Notes under the pieces: model-generated
The model's database searches: none
Seen by the model: only the letters and a program-made list of their open reading frames with translations
What the model was told of the DNA's origin: nothing
Translations under genes and position numbers: made by a program
Source: Bacteroidales bacterium UBA7009
GTDB taxonomy: Bacteria > Bacteroidota > Bacteroidia > Bacteroidales > Paludibacteraceae
Assembly (NCBI GenBank): GCA_002449665.1
Contig: DJXH01000037.1
Location: forward strand, 63,775-127,774
DNA length: 64,000 bases
Direction: 5' to 3'
Shown here: piece after piece, positions 55,660-64,000 of the stretch
Layout: each line of letters begins with the position of its first letter
How positions within the stretch are numbered: the stretch's first letter is position 1

Positions 55660-58200
55660 TTATTTGCGGCGAACGACTTGCGTCATACAGTGGGCTGCAC
55701 CGTAGCCGCAGATGAGGTTGGCGGCTGGTATCCAGTCAACCATCACACCGTTGTCTCTGAGAGCCTCTGCAAACTCCATTGACTGACCTTGGATAGCGCA
55801 GATGTGGCGCGGAGCAATGGTGAGGTAGTTGTTGGCATAGTGAGCGGCATCGGCATCTGATATAGCGATAATCTTCACGCCTCTTTGCTCAAGCCAAGAG
55901 CGGAAACCGATACCTTCCGTTGCCAATATATAGTCGCCTGTCTGCTCACTATGCTGTGTGCGATCGCGCACATAGATGTCGCAAGTAACGTACTCAGGAG
56001 TACCTTCTTGAGCGTTGTAACGGTTGGCGCACATAGTAACAAGATCGCGGTCTATTATATTAAAGTGTGTATCAAGGTGCATCTGTGCCTGCCAGCGCAG
56101 TGCATCGCGAACGACTACGACCGTATCGTGTCCGAAGAGGTCGCGGGCAAGAAGTTGGTTGATAGCCTCCTGCGTGGTACGCATACCGCAGCCTATAAGA
56201 GAGAGGGTGCCGAAAGGCATATAGTCGCCGCCTTCGAGGTAAGCGTTGTCGCCTGAAACGCTATACACAGGCTGTATGCCGAGGTGTGAGTAGCAAAGGC
56301 GGACGAGGTCAACCTCGTTGGTACGCTGGAGCGAGTTCATACGTCCCATAATCACGCCACGCGGGGTGGAGATACTCTGGTCGCGCATAAAATAGAGATT
56401 GGAGAGCGGCGAATGGGTATATACAGCCTCAACGCCGGTATTGATGTCGGTGGCGGAGAGGGTAACGGTAGGACGAAGGAGAATGCAACGAATAAGGTCG
56501 GAGCGGCTCATAGTGTTGACAACCTCTATCTTATACTGCATATCTTCCGGAGCGTAACGCAGAGAGTTAAGAGCAAGCATCTGAAGCGTGTCCTTGTCAA
56601 TGGTATTGAGTATATCAGCCACTGTATAGACGGTAGCACCGTTTTTGCGGAGTGTAGCAATATATCCGCGATGCTCTTCGGCTGCTTTTTCTACATTAAA
56701 GTAGTTTTCAAACAAACCGGCTGCAGGGTGAGCCACACCGTCAAAGAGTTCTTCGCCCGGGGTATGCATCAGAATAACCTCTGCTTTGTCGTATTCAGCC
56801 GAAGGATAAGTGGCAGCGGCCATACTCTCTTCAGGCGCGGCGGGGCGTTGAATAGAAGAAACGCCGTTGATGAACATAAAGAAGATGATGATGGGGCATA
56901 CATAGCGTGCGAGCCAGTAGAAGAAACGGCATACTTTGGCATTGAAGCGGCCGTCCGATGTCAGTTCGTTAAAGACGACATCGCGCGGCATAAGTTGTCC
57001 GACAAGTATGCAAGCGGCTATACCTCCGAGAGGCAGAATGAAGTTGGAGGTGAACATATCCGTAAAGTCAAACACGGAGAAACCGAGAATCTTGAGAGTT
57101 GAGCCTTCCACTTGGGACATTGCGCATATAACAGAGAGAGCACCTACAGTGAAGAAAAGGATAACGAGTGCCCAAACGCGAGTTACCTGCTTTCCGCCTA
57201 TTTTCCACTCCTCGGATATATATGCGGCACCGGCTTCAAGCAACGAGAAAGAGGAAGTGATGGCAGCAAAAAAGAGGAGAATGAAGAACAGCACCGACAC
57301 TATACGTCCGCCCGGGAGGGTTGCAAAGAGCGGCGGGAGGGTCTTGAAGACGAGGTTCGGACCGGAAGTAACCTCCACACCGTAAGTAAATACGCTGGGG
57401 AAGATAGCAAGTCCGGCGAGGATAGCCATAACGACTGTGGCACCGGTAACTATCATAGAAACAGAGACAAGGCTCTGGTCTTTCTGAATATAAGAGCCGT
57501 AGGTGGTCATAGCCGACATACCGAGCGAGAGGGAGAAGAAGGACTGACCGAGAGCCATAATGACCGTCTGCCACGTTACTGCCCCCCAGTCGGGTTTGAG
57601 AAGGAAAGCAGCACCTTTGGCCCAGCCTTCCTGCCAAACGGAAACGATAGCGAGGAGAAGAAGGATAGCAAAGAGAGCGGGAATCATAAACTTGGAGCAA
57701 CGCTCAATACCTTTGCTCACGCCAAAAGCAAGTATGATACAGTTCATCCCGAGGAAGATAAGGGTCCAAAGCACAGGGCGAGAACCGTTGACAAAATTGT
57801 CGAACATAAGGGACATATCATCGTAGGTCATTCCGCTAAAACCGGTGCCAATGGACTGAATAATATACTCAAGCGACCAACCTGCCACTACGCAGTAGAA
57901 AGCGAGAATGACCATACCGGCAAATATCTCTATCGCGCCGACTGCCCCCCACCCTTTCTTGCCGGAGGAGTTGATAAAGGCGCGATAGGTATTGCCCTGT
58001 CCGCGACGTCCGATAACAAACTCCGACAGCATCACCGGAACGGAGATGAGCAGAGAGATAACGATGTAGATAATAAGGAAAGCGGCACCGCCGTTTTGAC
58101 CTGCAACGTAAGGAAACTTCCAGATGTTACCAAGCCCGACAGCAGAACCCGCAATGGCCGCCATAGTACCAAACTTACTGGCGAATTGGTTTCTTGCCAT
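55660..58200 (-). CDS. Na+-dependent symporter (NSS, 11 TM) fused to an arginine-deiminase domain
   Basis: 846 residues from the ATG at 58200 (a TTG at 58206 would add two). Residues 1-448 are a neurotransmitter:sodium symporter: Na+/substrate motif GSAVGLGNIWKFPYVAGQNGG, 11 predicted TM helices, the last one FFYWLARYVCPIIIFFMFI matching LeuT TM11; TM12 is missing. After a Pro/Ala linker, residues about 474-846 are an arginine-deiminase-like guanidino-modifying domain with all catalytic motifs: FMRD at 604-607, Glu656 in LEGGD, His708 in HLDTHF and the nucleophile Cys838 in GYGAAHC. The frame is continuous. With 11 TM and a cytoplasmic N-terminus the deiminase would face the periplasm. Confidence 0.88.
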   Translation of the reverse strand: MARNQFASKFGTMAAIAGSAVGLGNIWKFPYVAGQNGGAAFLIIYIVISLLISVPVMLSEFVIGRRGQGNTYRAFINSSGKKGWGAVGAIEIFAGMVILAFYCVVAGWSLEYIIQSIGTGFSGMTYDDMSLMFDNFVNGSRPVLWTLIFLGMNCIILAFGVSKGIERCSKFMIPALFAILLLLAIVSVWQEGWAKGAAFLLKPDWGAVTWQTVIMALGQSFFSLSLGMSAMTTYGSYIQKDQSLVSVSMIVTGATVVMAILAGLAIFPSVFTYGVEVTSGPNLVFKTLPPLFATLPGGRIVSVLFFILLFFAAITSSFSLLEAGAAYISEEWKIGGKQVTRVWALVILFFTVGALSVICAMSQVEGSTLKILGFSVFDFTDMFTSNFILPLGGIAACILVGQLMPRDVVFNELTSDGRFNAKVCRFFYWLARYVCPIIIFFMFINGVSSIQRPAAPEESMAAATYPSAEYDKAEVILMHTPGEELFDGVAHPAAGLFENYFNVEKAAEEHRGYIATLRKNGATVYTVADILNTIDKDTLQMLALNSLRYAPEDMQYKIEVVNTMSRSDLIRCILLRPTVTLSATDINTGVEAVYTHSPLSNLYFMRDQSISTPRGVIMGRMNSLQRTNEVDLVRLCYSHLGIQPVYSVSGDNAYLEGGDYMPFGTLSLIGCGMRTTQEAINQLLARDLFGHDTVVVVRDALRWQAQMHLDTHFNIIDRDLVTMCANRYNAQEGTPEYVTCDIYVRDRTQHSEQTGDYILATEGIGFRSWLEQRGVKIIAISDADAAHYANNYLTIAPRHICAIQGQSMEFAEALRDNGVMVDWIPAANLICGYGAAHCMTQVVRRK

Positions 58201-58259
58201 AGACAAAAATTTTAAGGATTAGTATAATTGGGTATATAATATGTCAGCAAAAAAACGCA

Positions 58260-58267
58260 CAAAGGTA
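58260..58267 (-). promoter_or_regulatory. Candidate -7 box of the symporter-deiminase gene
   Basis: TACCTTTG on the minus strand 60 bp before the ATG; no TTTG at the usual distance, so weak. Confidence 0.4.
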
Positions 58268-58330
58268 ACATAATTTTTTAACACTTCATAATTTTGTACA
58301 AAAATCTTTCTTTATTAAACAAAATTGCCG

Positions 58331-58338
58331 TATCTTTG
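58331..58338 (+). promoter_or_regulatory. Candidate -7 box of the outer-membrane protein gene
   Basis: TATCTTTG 30 bp before the first ATG; the -33 element is not clear. Confidence 0.4.
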
Positions 58339-58367
58339 CGGCATAATAAGTATCAACACAAAAACCA

Positions 58368-59336
58368 ATGATGATGAAAAACAAATTACGCAAAGGTCTT
58401 ATGCTTTGCATAAGCGTTCTTCTGTGTTCAGCCGTTTGGGCTGATGAGACAGGGCTTCAGCCTAAAAAGTCGTTGCTACCGGACTACAATCAGAAAGTAG
58501 GTTTCACCTACGGCGTGGGAGCCGACTTGGTGAGCAACTACATCTGGCGCGGATTATATGTCGGCGGTATGGGTATTCAGGCAGATGCCAATGTGGGTTA
58601 CGGCGGACTGTTTCTTGATATGTGGTGGAACATAGGTGCTTGCGATTGGACTTTTACCGGCAACGGATATAACACTCCTGCCCAAGCAAGAGTAAAAGGA
58701 CTGAATCCGGAAGTGGATATGACACTCGGTTTCAGCCGTTGGGGACTGACGGTAATGTTTATGCACATGTATTATTTTGATAACTACAAAAATTTTGACG
58801 GCACCATAGGCGGTCCGAGCCGCTATTTTGATTTCAGCAACACAGCCCCCGGCGGCGGCATTACACAAGAATGGCGTATCAAATACCGCGTAAGCGATGC
58901 TCTGCCTATAAGTATATTATGGTGTACCCGCACTTTTGGTCGGGACGGATATATGATTGACGGCACAGGTAACCAAATCTCCATTGCAGATTACAATATG
59001 ATGTCAGCAGCCGATCAGGCTTTATGCGGTACCAAACGTGCCTATTCCAGTTATCTCGAACTCGGATATGACATCTATCTGCCAAATAACCTGTGTCTTG
59101 AAGCTCGTGCCGGTCTTACTCCGTGGAAGAGTATGTACACCGGTTTTCAGGGCGACTTCGCTTTCTGTAACGTAAGCGCGAAACTGAATTGGCACAAGGA
59201 CATATCCGAAAGATGTATGATGACGGCGTTTGCCAACCTGATGATTAACCCCTACGATATGGCTAACAACTACGTTATCAACTCACCGCGCAATCCATTC
59301 CTATGGAATGTAGGTTGCGGATTCTATTTGAAATAA
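58368..59336 (+). CDS. Outer-membrane beta-barrel protein of unknown function
   Basis: 322 residues; three consecutive Met codons (58368, 58371, 58374), the third giving a normal signal peptide (GLMLCISVLLCSAVWA). The mature part has repeating amphipathic strands with aromatic ends (GADLVSNYIWRGLYVGG, GYGGLFLDMWWNIG, DMTLGFSRWGLTVMFMHMYY), the pattern of small porin-like proteins with an N-terminal YIWRG motif. It faces away from the transporter fusion. Substrate unknown. Confidence 0.7.
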   Translation: MMMKNKLRKGLMLCISVLLCSAVWADETGLQPKKSLLPDYNQKVGFTYGVGADLVSNYIWRGLYVGGMGIQADANVGYGGLFLDMWWNIGACDWTFTGNGYNTPAQARVKGLNPEVDMTLGFSRWGLTVMFMHMYYFDNYKNFDGTIGGPSRYFDFSNTAPGGGITQEWRIKYRVSDALPISILWCTRTFGRDGYMIDGTGNQISIADYNMMSAADQALCGTKRAYSSYLELGYDIYLPNNLCLEARAGLTPWKSMYTGFQGDFAFCNVSAKLNWHKDISERCMMTAFANLMINPYDMANNYVINSPRNPFLWNVGCGFYLK

Positions 59337-59364
59337 TCAATGGATAATTAGAAATTAGAAATCG

Positions 59365-59402
59365 ATAGAACTCGTGCCTGCTGTTGCAGGCACGAGTTCT
59401 AT
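59365..59402 (+). terminator. Strong hairpin after the outer-membrane protein gene
   Basis: A perfect 17-bp stem ATAGAACTCGTGCCTGC (59365-59381) with its complement at 59386-59402 and a TGTT loop. The following T run is short (TATT), so termination may rest on stem strength. Confidence 0.75.
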
Positions 59403-59455
59403 TATTGAATAGGATGTACATTTTTGCCAAATTGATAGGCAACGGCACTGAAAAT

Positions 59456-60187
59456 CTATGCTTGGTCGCCGTAGTAATTGGTATTTTCCTCCGCCTCGGC
59501 ATATAAGTTTTGTTTTTCCTTTGCAGACATACCTTTAGCGGCGGCGGTGTTTTTAAGGTGGCGTTGGAAGAAGGCGTGTCTTGCCGATGCTTCTGCTTGG
59601 AAAGCATCTGCCATACCGGCATTATCGTAGTCGAAGGCGCGTGCGTTCTTGATATTGAGACTGCTTGCCACTTTGAGAACGTCTTGGTTGGCACCCATAA
59701 AGGCGAAGGTCCAGCCTTTTTTCTTGAGTCGTTCCACGAGGTCGAAAATCATTTTGCCGGTGAACTCGCGAGAAGAGTTTTCTTCACCATCGGTGATGAT
59801 AGTAACAACACCCACTGCATCATCGTATTTTTCTGCTTTGCGCTCGAGTGCGGAAAGGGCGAAGCCCATAGCATCGTAGAGAGCCGTACCGCCGGCGGGA
59901 CTGTATTCGTCGCCTATCTCTTTTATTTGGTCGGCAGCAACATCATCGTAGATGTAAGTCATTTTGCCGGTGCTGAAAGGTAGCAGAGTGATGTGTTGGA
60001 TGAGTTCGGGGGTGTCTTTTTGCTCTTTGCGGATACCCGACAGCACTTCGTTGCAGCCGCTGCGGGCGGCTTTCTCGATGACACACATACTACCGCTCCG
60101 GTCGAGGATAATAAGATTAAAAACGTGAGAACCCGTAGGTTTCATTTCGGGAACATGATGTTCTTTTTTGTTGTTGAAGAATAACAT
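59456..60187 (-). CDS. VWA-domain protein
   Basis: 243 residues, no signal peptide, cytoplasmic. Complete MIDAS: Asp29-x-Ser31-x-Ser33 in LDRSGSM, the Thr of GGTALYDA and the Asp of TDGEEN. A short tail after the domain is Ala- and Lys-rich (AAAKGMSAKEKQN). Function unknown; usually a metal-dependent protein-binding module. Lies 44 bp downstream of the Nudix regulator on the same strand, probably one transcript. Confidence 0.85.
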   Translation of the reverse strand: MLFFNNKKEHHVPEMKPTGSHVFNLIILDRSGSMCVIEKAARSGCNEVLSGIRKEQKDTPELIQHITLLPFSTGKMTYIYDDVAADQIKEIGDEYSPAGGTALYDAMGFALSALERKAEKYDDAVGVVTIITDGEENSSREFTGKMIFDLVERLKKKGWTFAFMGANQDVLKVASSLNIKNARAFDYDNAGMADAFQAEASARHAFFQRHLKNTAAAKGMSAKEKQNLYAEAEENTNYYGDQA

Positions 60188-60231
60188 AGTGGTATTTATT
60201 TAGAGGTTAGAGTTTGTTTTACATTTTTGAT

Positions 60232-60939
60232 TCAGAATTCTTTTGCTCTGCTGTCGTGTTCCTTCATCTGGTCGTAGTTTTCAGGAACGAAAGAAAACAG
60301 TTTGCCGGGGCGATGTCCCATTGCGCGTTCAACCCCCTGCTCTTCCACCACGCCGCTGGCAAGCATTTTCTTTTGGAAATTGCGGCGGTCGAACTGCTCA
60401 CCGAGGATGGCTTCATACAGGCGTTGAAGTTGCGGCATAGTAAAATGTTCGTCAAGGAGCATAAAACCGATGGGCTTATGGTATATGTCGCGTTTGAGTG
60501 CTGCAAGTGCTTCACGGAGCATATCGCTATGGTCGAAAGCGAGAGGGGGCAGAGCATTGATGGGGAACCAGCGCGCATCGGCAGCATCATCGCCGCCGCT
60601 GACTTGTTCTTTTTTGATAAGAGCATAGAAAGAAACCGTTAGCACTCTGCCTCGCGGGTCGCGGTCAACAGCGGAGAAAACGCCAAACTGTTCCATTTGG
60701 TCAGGCTCAAGCCCCGTCTCCTCTTTTAGTTCGCGGAAAGCACATTCTTCCACCGTCTCGTCCATATTGAGGAACCCGCCCGGGAATGCCCAGCAGCCTT
60801 TATACGGCTCCCCACCCCGCTTGATGAGCAGAACGAGCAACTCCTGACCGTCAAAGCCGAAGATGACACTGTCGGTGGTAACAGCGGCACGAGGGTACTC
60901 GTAGGCATAACCTTTGTCTGTTTTTATATAGTCTTGCAT
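60232..60939 (-). CDS. Nudix-domain/winged-helix transcriptional regulator (NrtR/AraR-like)
   Basis: 235 residues. Residues about 20-145 form a Nudix domain whose box fits GX5EX7REUXEEXGU (starts GGFLNMDE, ends REL KEETGL). Residues about 150-225 form a winged-helix domain (HFTMPQLQRLYEAILGEQFD, RRNFQKKMLASGVV), as in NrtR and Bacteroides AraR, which sense ADP-ribose or sugars and repress NAD or sugar genes. The target is unknown; repeats in its own leader suggest autoregulation. Confidence 0.85.
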   Translation of the reverse strand: MQDYIKTDKGYAYEYPRAAVTTDSVIFGFDGQELLVLLIKRGGEPYKGCWAFPGGFLNMDETVEECAFRELKEETGLEPDQMEQFGVFSAVDRDPRGRVLTVSFYALIKKEQVSGGDDAADARWFPINALPPLAFDHSDMLREALAALKRDIYHKPIGFMLLDEHFTMPQLQRLYEAILGEQFDRRNFQKKMLASGVVEEQGVERAMGHRPGKLFSFVPENYDQMKEHDSRAKEF

Positions 60940-60942
60940 AAT

Positions 60943-60986
60943 TTTACGTTGTTTTCGTAATTTACGTTGTTTTCGTTTGTTTTCGT
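60943..60986. repeat. Direct repeats in the Nudix-regulator leader
   Basis: TTTACGTTGTTTTCGT occurs at 60943-60958 and 60961-60976 (18-bp period), with a third partial GTTTTCGT at 60979-60986, all between the promoter and the ATG. Candidate operator of the adjacent regulator. Confidence 0.7.
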
Positions 60987-61005
60987 ATATTGTGTAATTT
61001 TAACG

Positions 61006-61036
61006 CAAAGGTACGGCGAAATTTTGATACTGCAAA
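61006..61036 (-). promoter_or_regulatory. Promoter of the Nudix regulator
   Basis: Minus strand TTTG (61033-61036), 19 bp, TACCTTTG (61006-61013). Confidence 0.7.
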
Positions 61037-61095
61037 ATTATTTGTGTAAAAAATACGCAAAACTATCATTTTTTTTCAAAAAAGTGAAGAATTGT

Positions 61096-61126
61096 TTTGC
61101 AGGTAGAAATTTTTGCCGTACCTTTG
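61096..61126 (+). promoter_or_regulatory. cysK promoter
   Basis: TTTG at 61096-61099, 19 bp, TACCTTTG at 61119-61126. Transcription should start near 61132, 15 bases before the leader ORF and about 245 bases before cysK. Confidence 0.75.
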
Positions 61127-61146
61127 CAGCGCAAAAACGAAGATAA

Positions 61147-61215
61147 ATGAAGTCATATACTTTTAATAATGTATGTTGTTGTGCAACTCCCGAGTATGGG
61201 TATAGCGTTGCATAG
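61147..61215 (+). CDS. Cys-rich leader peptide of cysK
   Basis: A 22-codon ORF (ATG 61147, TAG 61213-61215) that begins MKSYTFNNVCCC and continues ATPEYGYSVA. Codons 10-12 are three consecutive TGT (Cys) at 61174-61182. It lies between the cysK promoter and a terminator-like hairpin. Cysteine is rare, so three in a row ahead of the cysteine synthase gene fits a ribosome-stalling sensor of charged tRNA-Cys, as trpL does for Trp. The reading is exact from sequence; function is inferred. Confidence 0.75.
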   Translation: MKSYTFNNVCCCATPEYGYSVA

Positions 61216-61259
61216 TACTATTATATATTAAGGTATAAGACTATAATAAGATAACAACG
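61182..61259 (+). promoter_or_regulatory. Candidate switching RNA segments of the cysK leader
   Basis: TGCAAC (61182-61187) can pair with GTTGCA (61207-61212). Alternatively CGTTG (61206-61210) can pair with CAACG (61255-61259), part of the terminator's left arm. The two pairings exclude each other. A ribosome stalled on the Cys codons would cover the first segment and favour the second pairing. Confidence 0.55.
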
Positions 61260-61294
61260 GCTTGCCCATACAAGGCAGGTCGTTATTGTTTTTA
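61253..61294 (+). terminator. Attenuator hairpin upstream of cysK
   Basis: AACAACGGCTTGCC (61253-61266) pairs with GGCAGGTCGTTATT (61274-61287): 13 of 14 positions, two of them G-U, one mismatch; 7-base loop and a T5 run at 61289-61293. It stands 83 bases before cysK inside its transcript, so it must be bypassed for expression. Confidence 0.75.
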
Positions 61295-61376
61295 TGGAGA
61301 ACAGATGTTTTCGTACTGACAATAGATACTGCCGTATAAGCAAGCTAAAATATAAACCACCTAAATATTTTTTATT

Positions 61377-62291
61377 ATGATTTACAATCAATTAACTGAA
61401 CTTATCGGTCGCACGCCGATGCTTGAAATCAAAGGAATGGAAGGTCAGAAAGCCCGCATTATTGTCAAAATGGAGTATTTTAACCCTGGCGGCAGCGTGA
61501 AAGACCGTATTGCACTTTCTATGGTGGAAGATGCAGAAAAGAAGGGGATACTGAAAAAGGGCGCCACTATCATTGAGCCTACGAGCGGCAACACCGGTGT
61601 AGGCTTGGCTTGGGTAGGCAGCGCAAAAGGATATAAGACCATACTGACTATGCCCGACACGATGAGCGTAGAGCGCAGGAACCTGCTGAAAGCCTATGGT
61701 GCAACGCTCGAACTCACACCCGGGGCAGAGGGTATGAAGGGCGCTATACGCCGTGCAGAGGAACTGAGAGACAGCATAGAAGGCGCGGTTATACTCGGGC
61801 AATTCGTTAACCCCGCCAACCCCGAAATGCACGAGCGCACAACGGGCGAGGAAATATGGAGCGACACGGAAGGCAAGGTGGATATACTCGTGGCTGGCGT
61901 AGGTACGGGCGGCACTGTATCAGGCTCGGGCAAGGCACTGAAAAAGCACAAGAAAGAGGTGCAGGTAGTGGCTGTAGAGCCGGCAACCTCGGCTGTACTC
62001 TCCACCGGCGTAGCAGGCAAACACCGCATACAAGGTATAGGTGCAGGCTTCGTCCCTCAGACATATAACGCAGAAGTGGTGGACAGGATAATGACCATAG
62101 AAGACGAGACGGCGTTTGAGGGTATGCGCACATTAGCAAGAACACAAGGTCTGCTCGTAGGTATATCGTCGGGCGCAGCCTTTATGGCAGCACTTCGTCT
62201 CGCAAGAGAAGAAGAGAACACAGGCAAGATGATTGTAGCCGTATTGCCCGACACGGGAGAAAGATACTTGTCAATGAACCTGTTTGACTAA
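61377..62291 (+). CDS. cysK: Cysteine synthase A (O-acetylserine sulfhydrylase)
   Basis: PLP enzyme that makes cysteine from O-acetylserine and sulfide. 304 residues; PLP Lys42 in NPGGSVKDRIA, the substrate loop PTSGNTGVGLAWV, the PLP-phosphate loop GVGTGGTVSGSG and GISSGAAF are intact. CysE is at 12308. Preceded by a 250-base leader with a Cys-rich peptide and a terminator; followed by its own terminator. Confidence 0.97.
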   Translation: MIYNQLTELIGRTPMLEIKGMEGQKARIIVKMEYFNPGGSVKDRIALSMVEDAEKKGILKKGATIIEPTSGNTGVGLAWVGSAKGYKTILTMPDTMSVERRNLLKAYGATLELTPGAEGMKGAIRRAEELRDSIEGAVILGQFVNPANPEMHERTTGEEIWSDTEGKVDILVAGVGTGGTVSGSGKALKKHKKEVQVVAVEPATSAVLSTGVAGKHRIQGIGAGFVPQTYNAEVVDRIMTIEDETAFEGMRTLARTQGLLVGISSGAAFMAALRLAREEENTGKMIVAVLPDTGERYLSMNLFD

Positions 62292-62316
62292 TAACAAAAT
62301 CATTACGCAAGCAAAG

Positions 62317-62348
62317 ACAGGCTCTGCCATTTTGGCAGAGCCTGTTTG
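62317..62348 (+). terminator. Terminator after cysK
   Basis: Perfect 13-bp stem ACAGGCTCTGCCA (62317-62329) with TGGCAGAGCCTGT (62333-62345), 3-base loop, short T tail. Confidence 0.8.
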
Positions 62349-62371
62349 TATATGCAGGTAATTAAAATAGT

Positions 62372-62388
62372 TTGGCACAGTGTTTGCA
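62372..62388 (+). promoter_or_regulatory. Sigma-54-type -24/-12 promoter upstream of groES
   Basis: TTGGCACAGTGTTTGCA matches YTGGCACRNNNNTTGCW at every defined position; GG (62374-62375) and GC (62386-62387) are the required 12 bp apart. It lies 93 bp before groES. No TAnnTTTG housekeeping box is seen between the cysK terminator and groES. Confidence 0.65.
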
Positions 62389-62480
62389 CGTAGGAAAGTG
62401 TGCAGGAAAAAGCACAATGTACATCGCGGGATAGCAATAGACCGCAATAAACTGACAATAACACATAAAAAAATATCATT

Positions 62481-62756
62481 ATGACAAACATCAAACCATT
62501 GGCAGACCGCGTGCTTGTACGCCCCGTGGCTGCAGAGACAACGACCAAAGCCGGAATCATCATTCCCGACAACGCAAAAGAGAAACCCCTTCGCGGTGAG
62601 GTACTTGCAACAGGCAAAGGCACAAAAGACGAAGAGATGGTACTCAAACAAGGCGACCAAGTGCTGTACGGCAAATATGCCGGCACCGAACTTGAGATAG
62701 ACGGCGAGAAACTGCTGATTATGCGCCAGAGCGATGTACTCGCAGTGGTGGGATAA
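62481..62756 (+). CDS. groES: Co-chaperonin GroES
   Basis: Heptameric lid of the GroEL chamber. 91 residues: KPLADRVLVRPV, the mobile loop TTTKAGIIIPDNA and the GDQVLYGKYAGTE strand are typical. First gene of groES-groEL; a perfect hairpin lies in the gap to groEL. Confidence 0.97.
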   Translation: MTNIKPLADRVLVRPVAAETTTKAGIIIPDNAKEKPLRGEVLATGKGTKDEEMVLKQGDQVLYGKYAGTELEIDGEKLLIMRQSDVLAVVG

Positions 62757-62760
62757 GATA

Positions 62761-62780
62761 ATCAGCCAATCTTGGCTGAT
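62761..62780. repeat. Intercistronic hairpin groES/groEL
   Basis: ATCAGCCAA (62761-62769) and TTGGCTGAT (62772-62780) pair perfectly with a 2-base loop; no T run, so more likely an RNA processing or stability element than a terminator. Confidence 0.6.
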
Positions 62781-62807
62781 ACGTTAAACAAAGAAAACTA
62801 AACATAA

Positions 62808-64000
<1,193 letters not shown>

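Noticed and set aside
57112..58215. 367-residue open frame on the plus strand
   Set aside because: Antisense to the transporter part of the symporter-deiminase fusion; highly charged, no domain, no promoter.

Overview
The window reads as the chromosome of an anaerobic, fermentative member of the Bacteroidales. Evidence: a type IX secretion pair (PorU sortase and PorV), Bacteroidetes-type promoters (TTTG, about 20 bp, TAnnTTTG), a carboxypeptidase-like TonB receptor, Na+-pumping methylmalonyl-CoA decarboxylase, and a lysine-fermentation operon of the Fusobacterium/Porphyromonas type. Species cannot be fixed from the sequence. All calls come from reading the sequence by eye; no database or folding software was run.

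Region 1 (1-14331, plus) is a dense gene string with many ATGA overlaps: lptD (5' end missing), a SlyD-like FKBP, der, a degenerate FAH-fold protein, porU, porV, ispF, a small secreted protein, aroK, sufE, an acyl-ACP thioesterase, cysE and a DUF2851 gene. It ends in a bidirectional terminator shared with dnaA (minus, 14372-15742). Region 2 (16193-20141) is mce-mmdA-mmdD-mmdC-mmdB, the propionate-forming, Na+-exporting decarboxylase. Region 3 (20257-23663) pairs a beta-propeller/OmpA protein with a TPR-like secreted protein, reminiscent of PorE split in two.

Region 4 (23872-40445) is one continuous array that turns lysine into acetate and butyrate: atoD, kal, kce, kdd, kamA, kamB, kamC, kamD, kamE, two secreted metallo-beta-lactamase-fold paralogues (one without its metal ligands), atoA, crotonase, hbd, bcd, etfB, etfA. 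KamA and KamDE isomerise lysine; Kdd, Kce and Kal lead to crotonyl-CoA; Bcd/Etf reduces it; AtoDA recycles CoA. Region 5 (40524-46369) is a TonB receptor, a lipoprotein and a secreted OB-fold repeat protein.

Region 6 (about 46443-51527, minus) is a visibly AT-richer island: a carboxyethylornithine-synthase-like opine dehydrogenase, two CapK/PaaK-type adenylate-forming ligases, and debris of an ATP-grasp gene, an SDR gene and a third gene. Region 7 (51528-60939) holds an AAA/DUF4143 ATPase with a 23-bp repeat array next to its promoter, a FemAB-like transferase, a nucleoside permease, an unusual fusion of an 11-TM Na+ symporter with an arginine-deiminase domain, an outer-membrane protein, a VWA protein and a Nudix/winged-helix regulator. 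Region 8 (61096-64000) has cysK behind a leader that encodes a short peptide with three consecutive Cys codons followed by a terminator hairpin (a candidate cysteine attenuator), then groES-groEL behind an exact match to the sigma-54 consensus.

The most notable items are the cysK leader, the symporter-deiminase fusion, the metal-site-less MBL paralogue in the lysine operon, the sigma-54-like groES promoter and the opine/ligase island.
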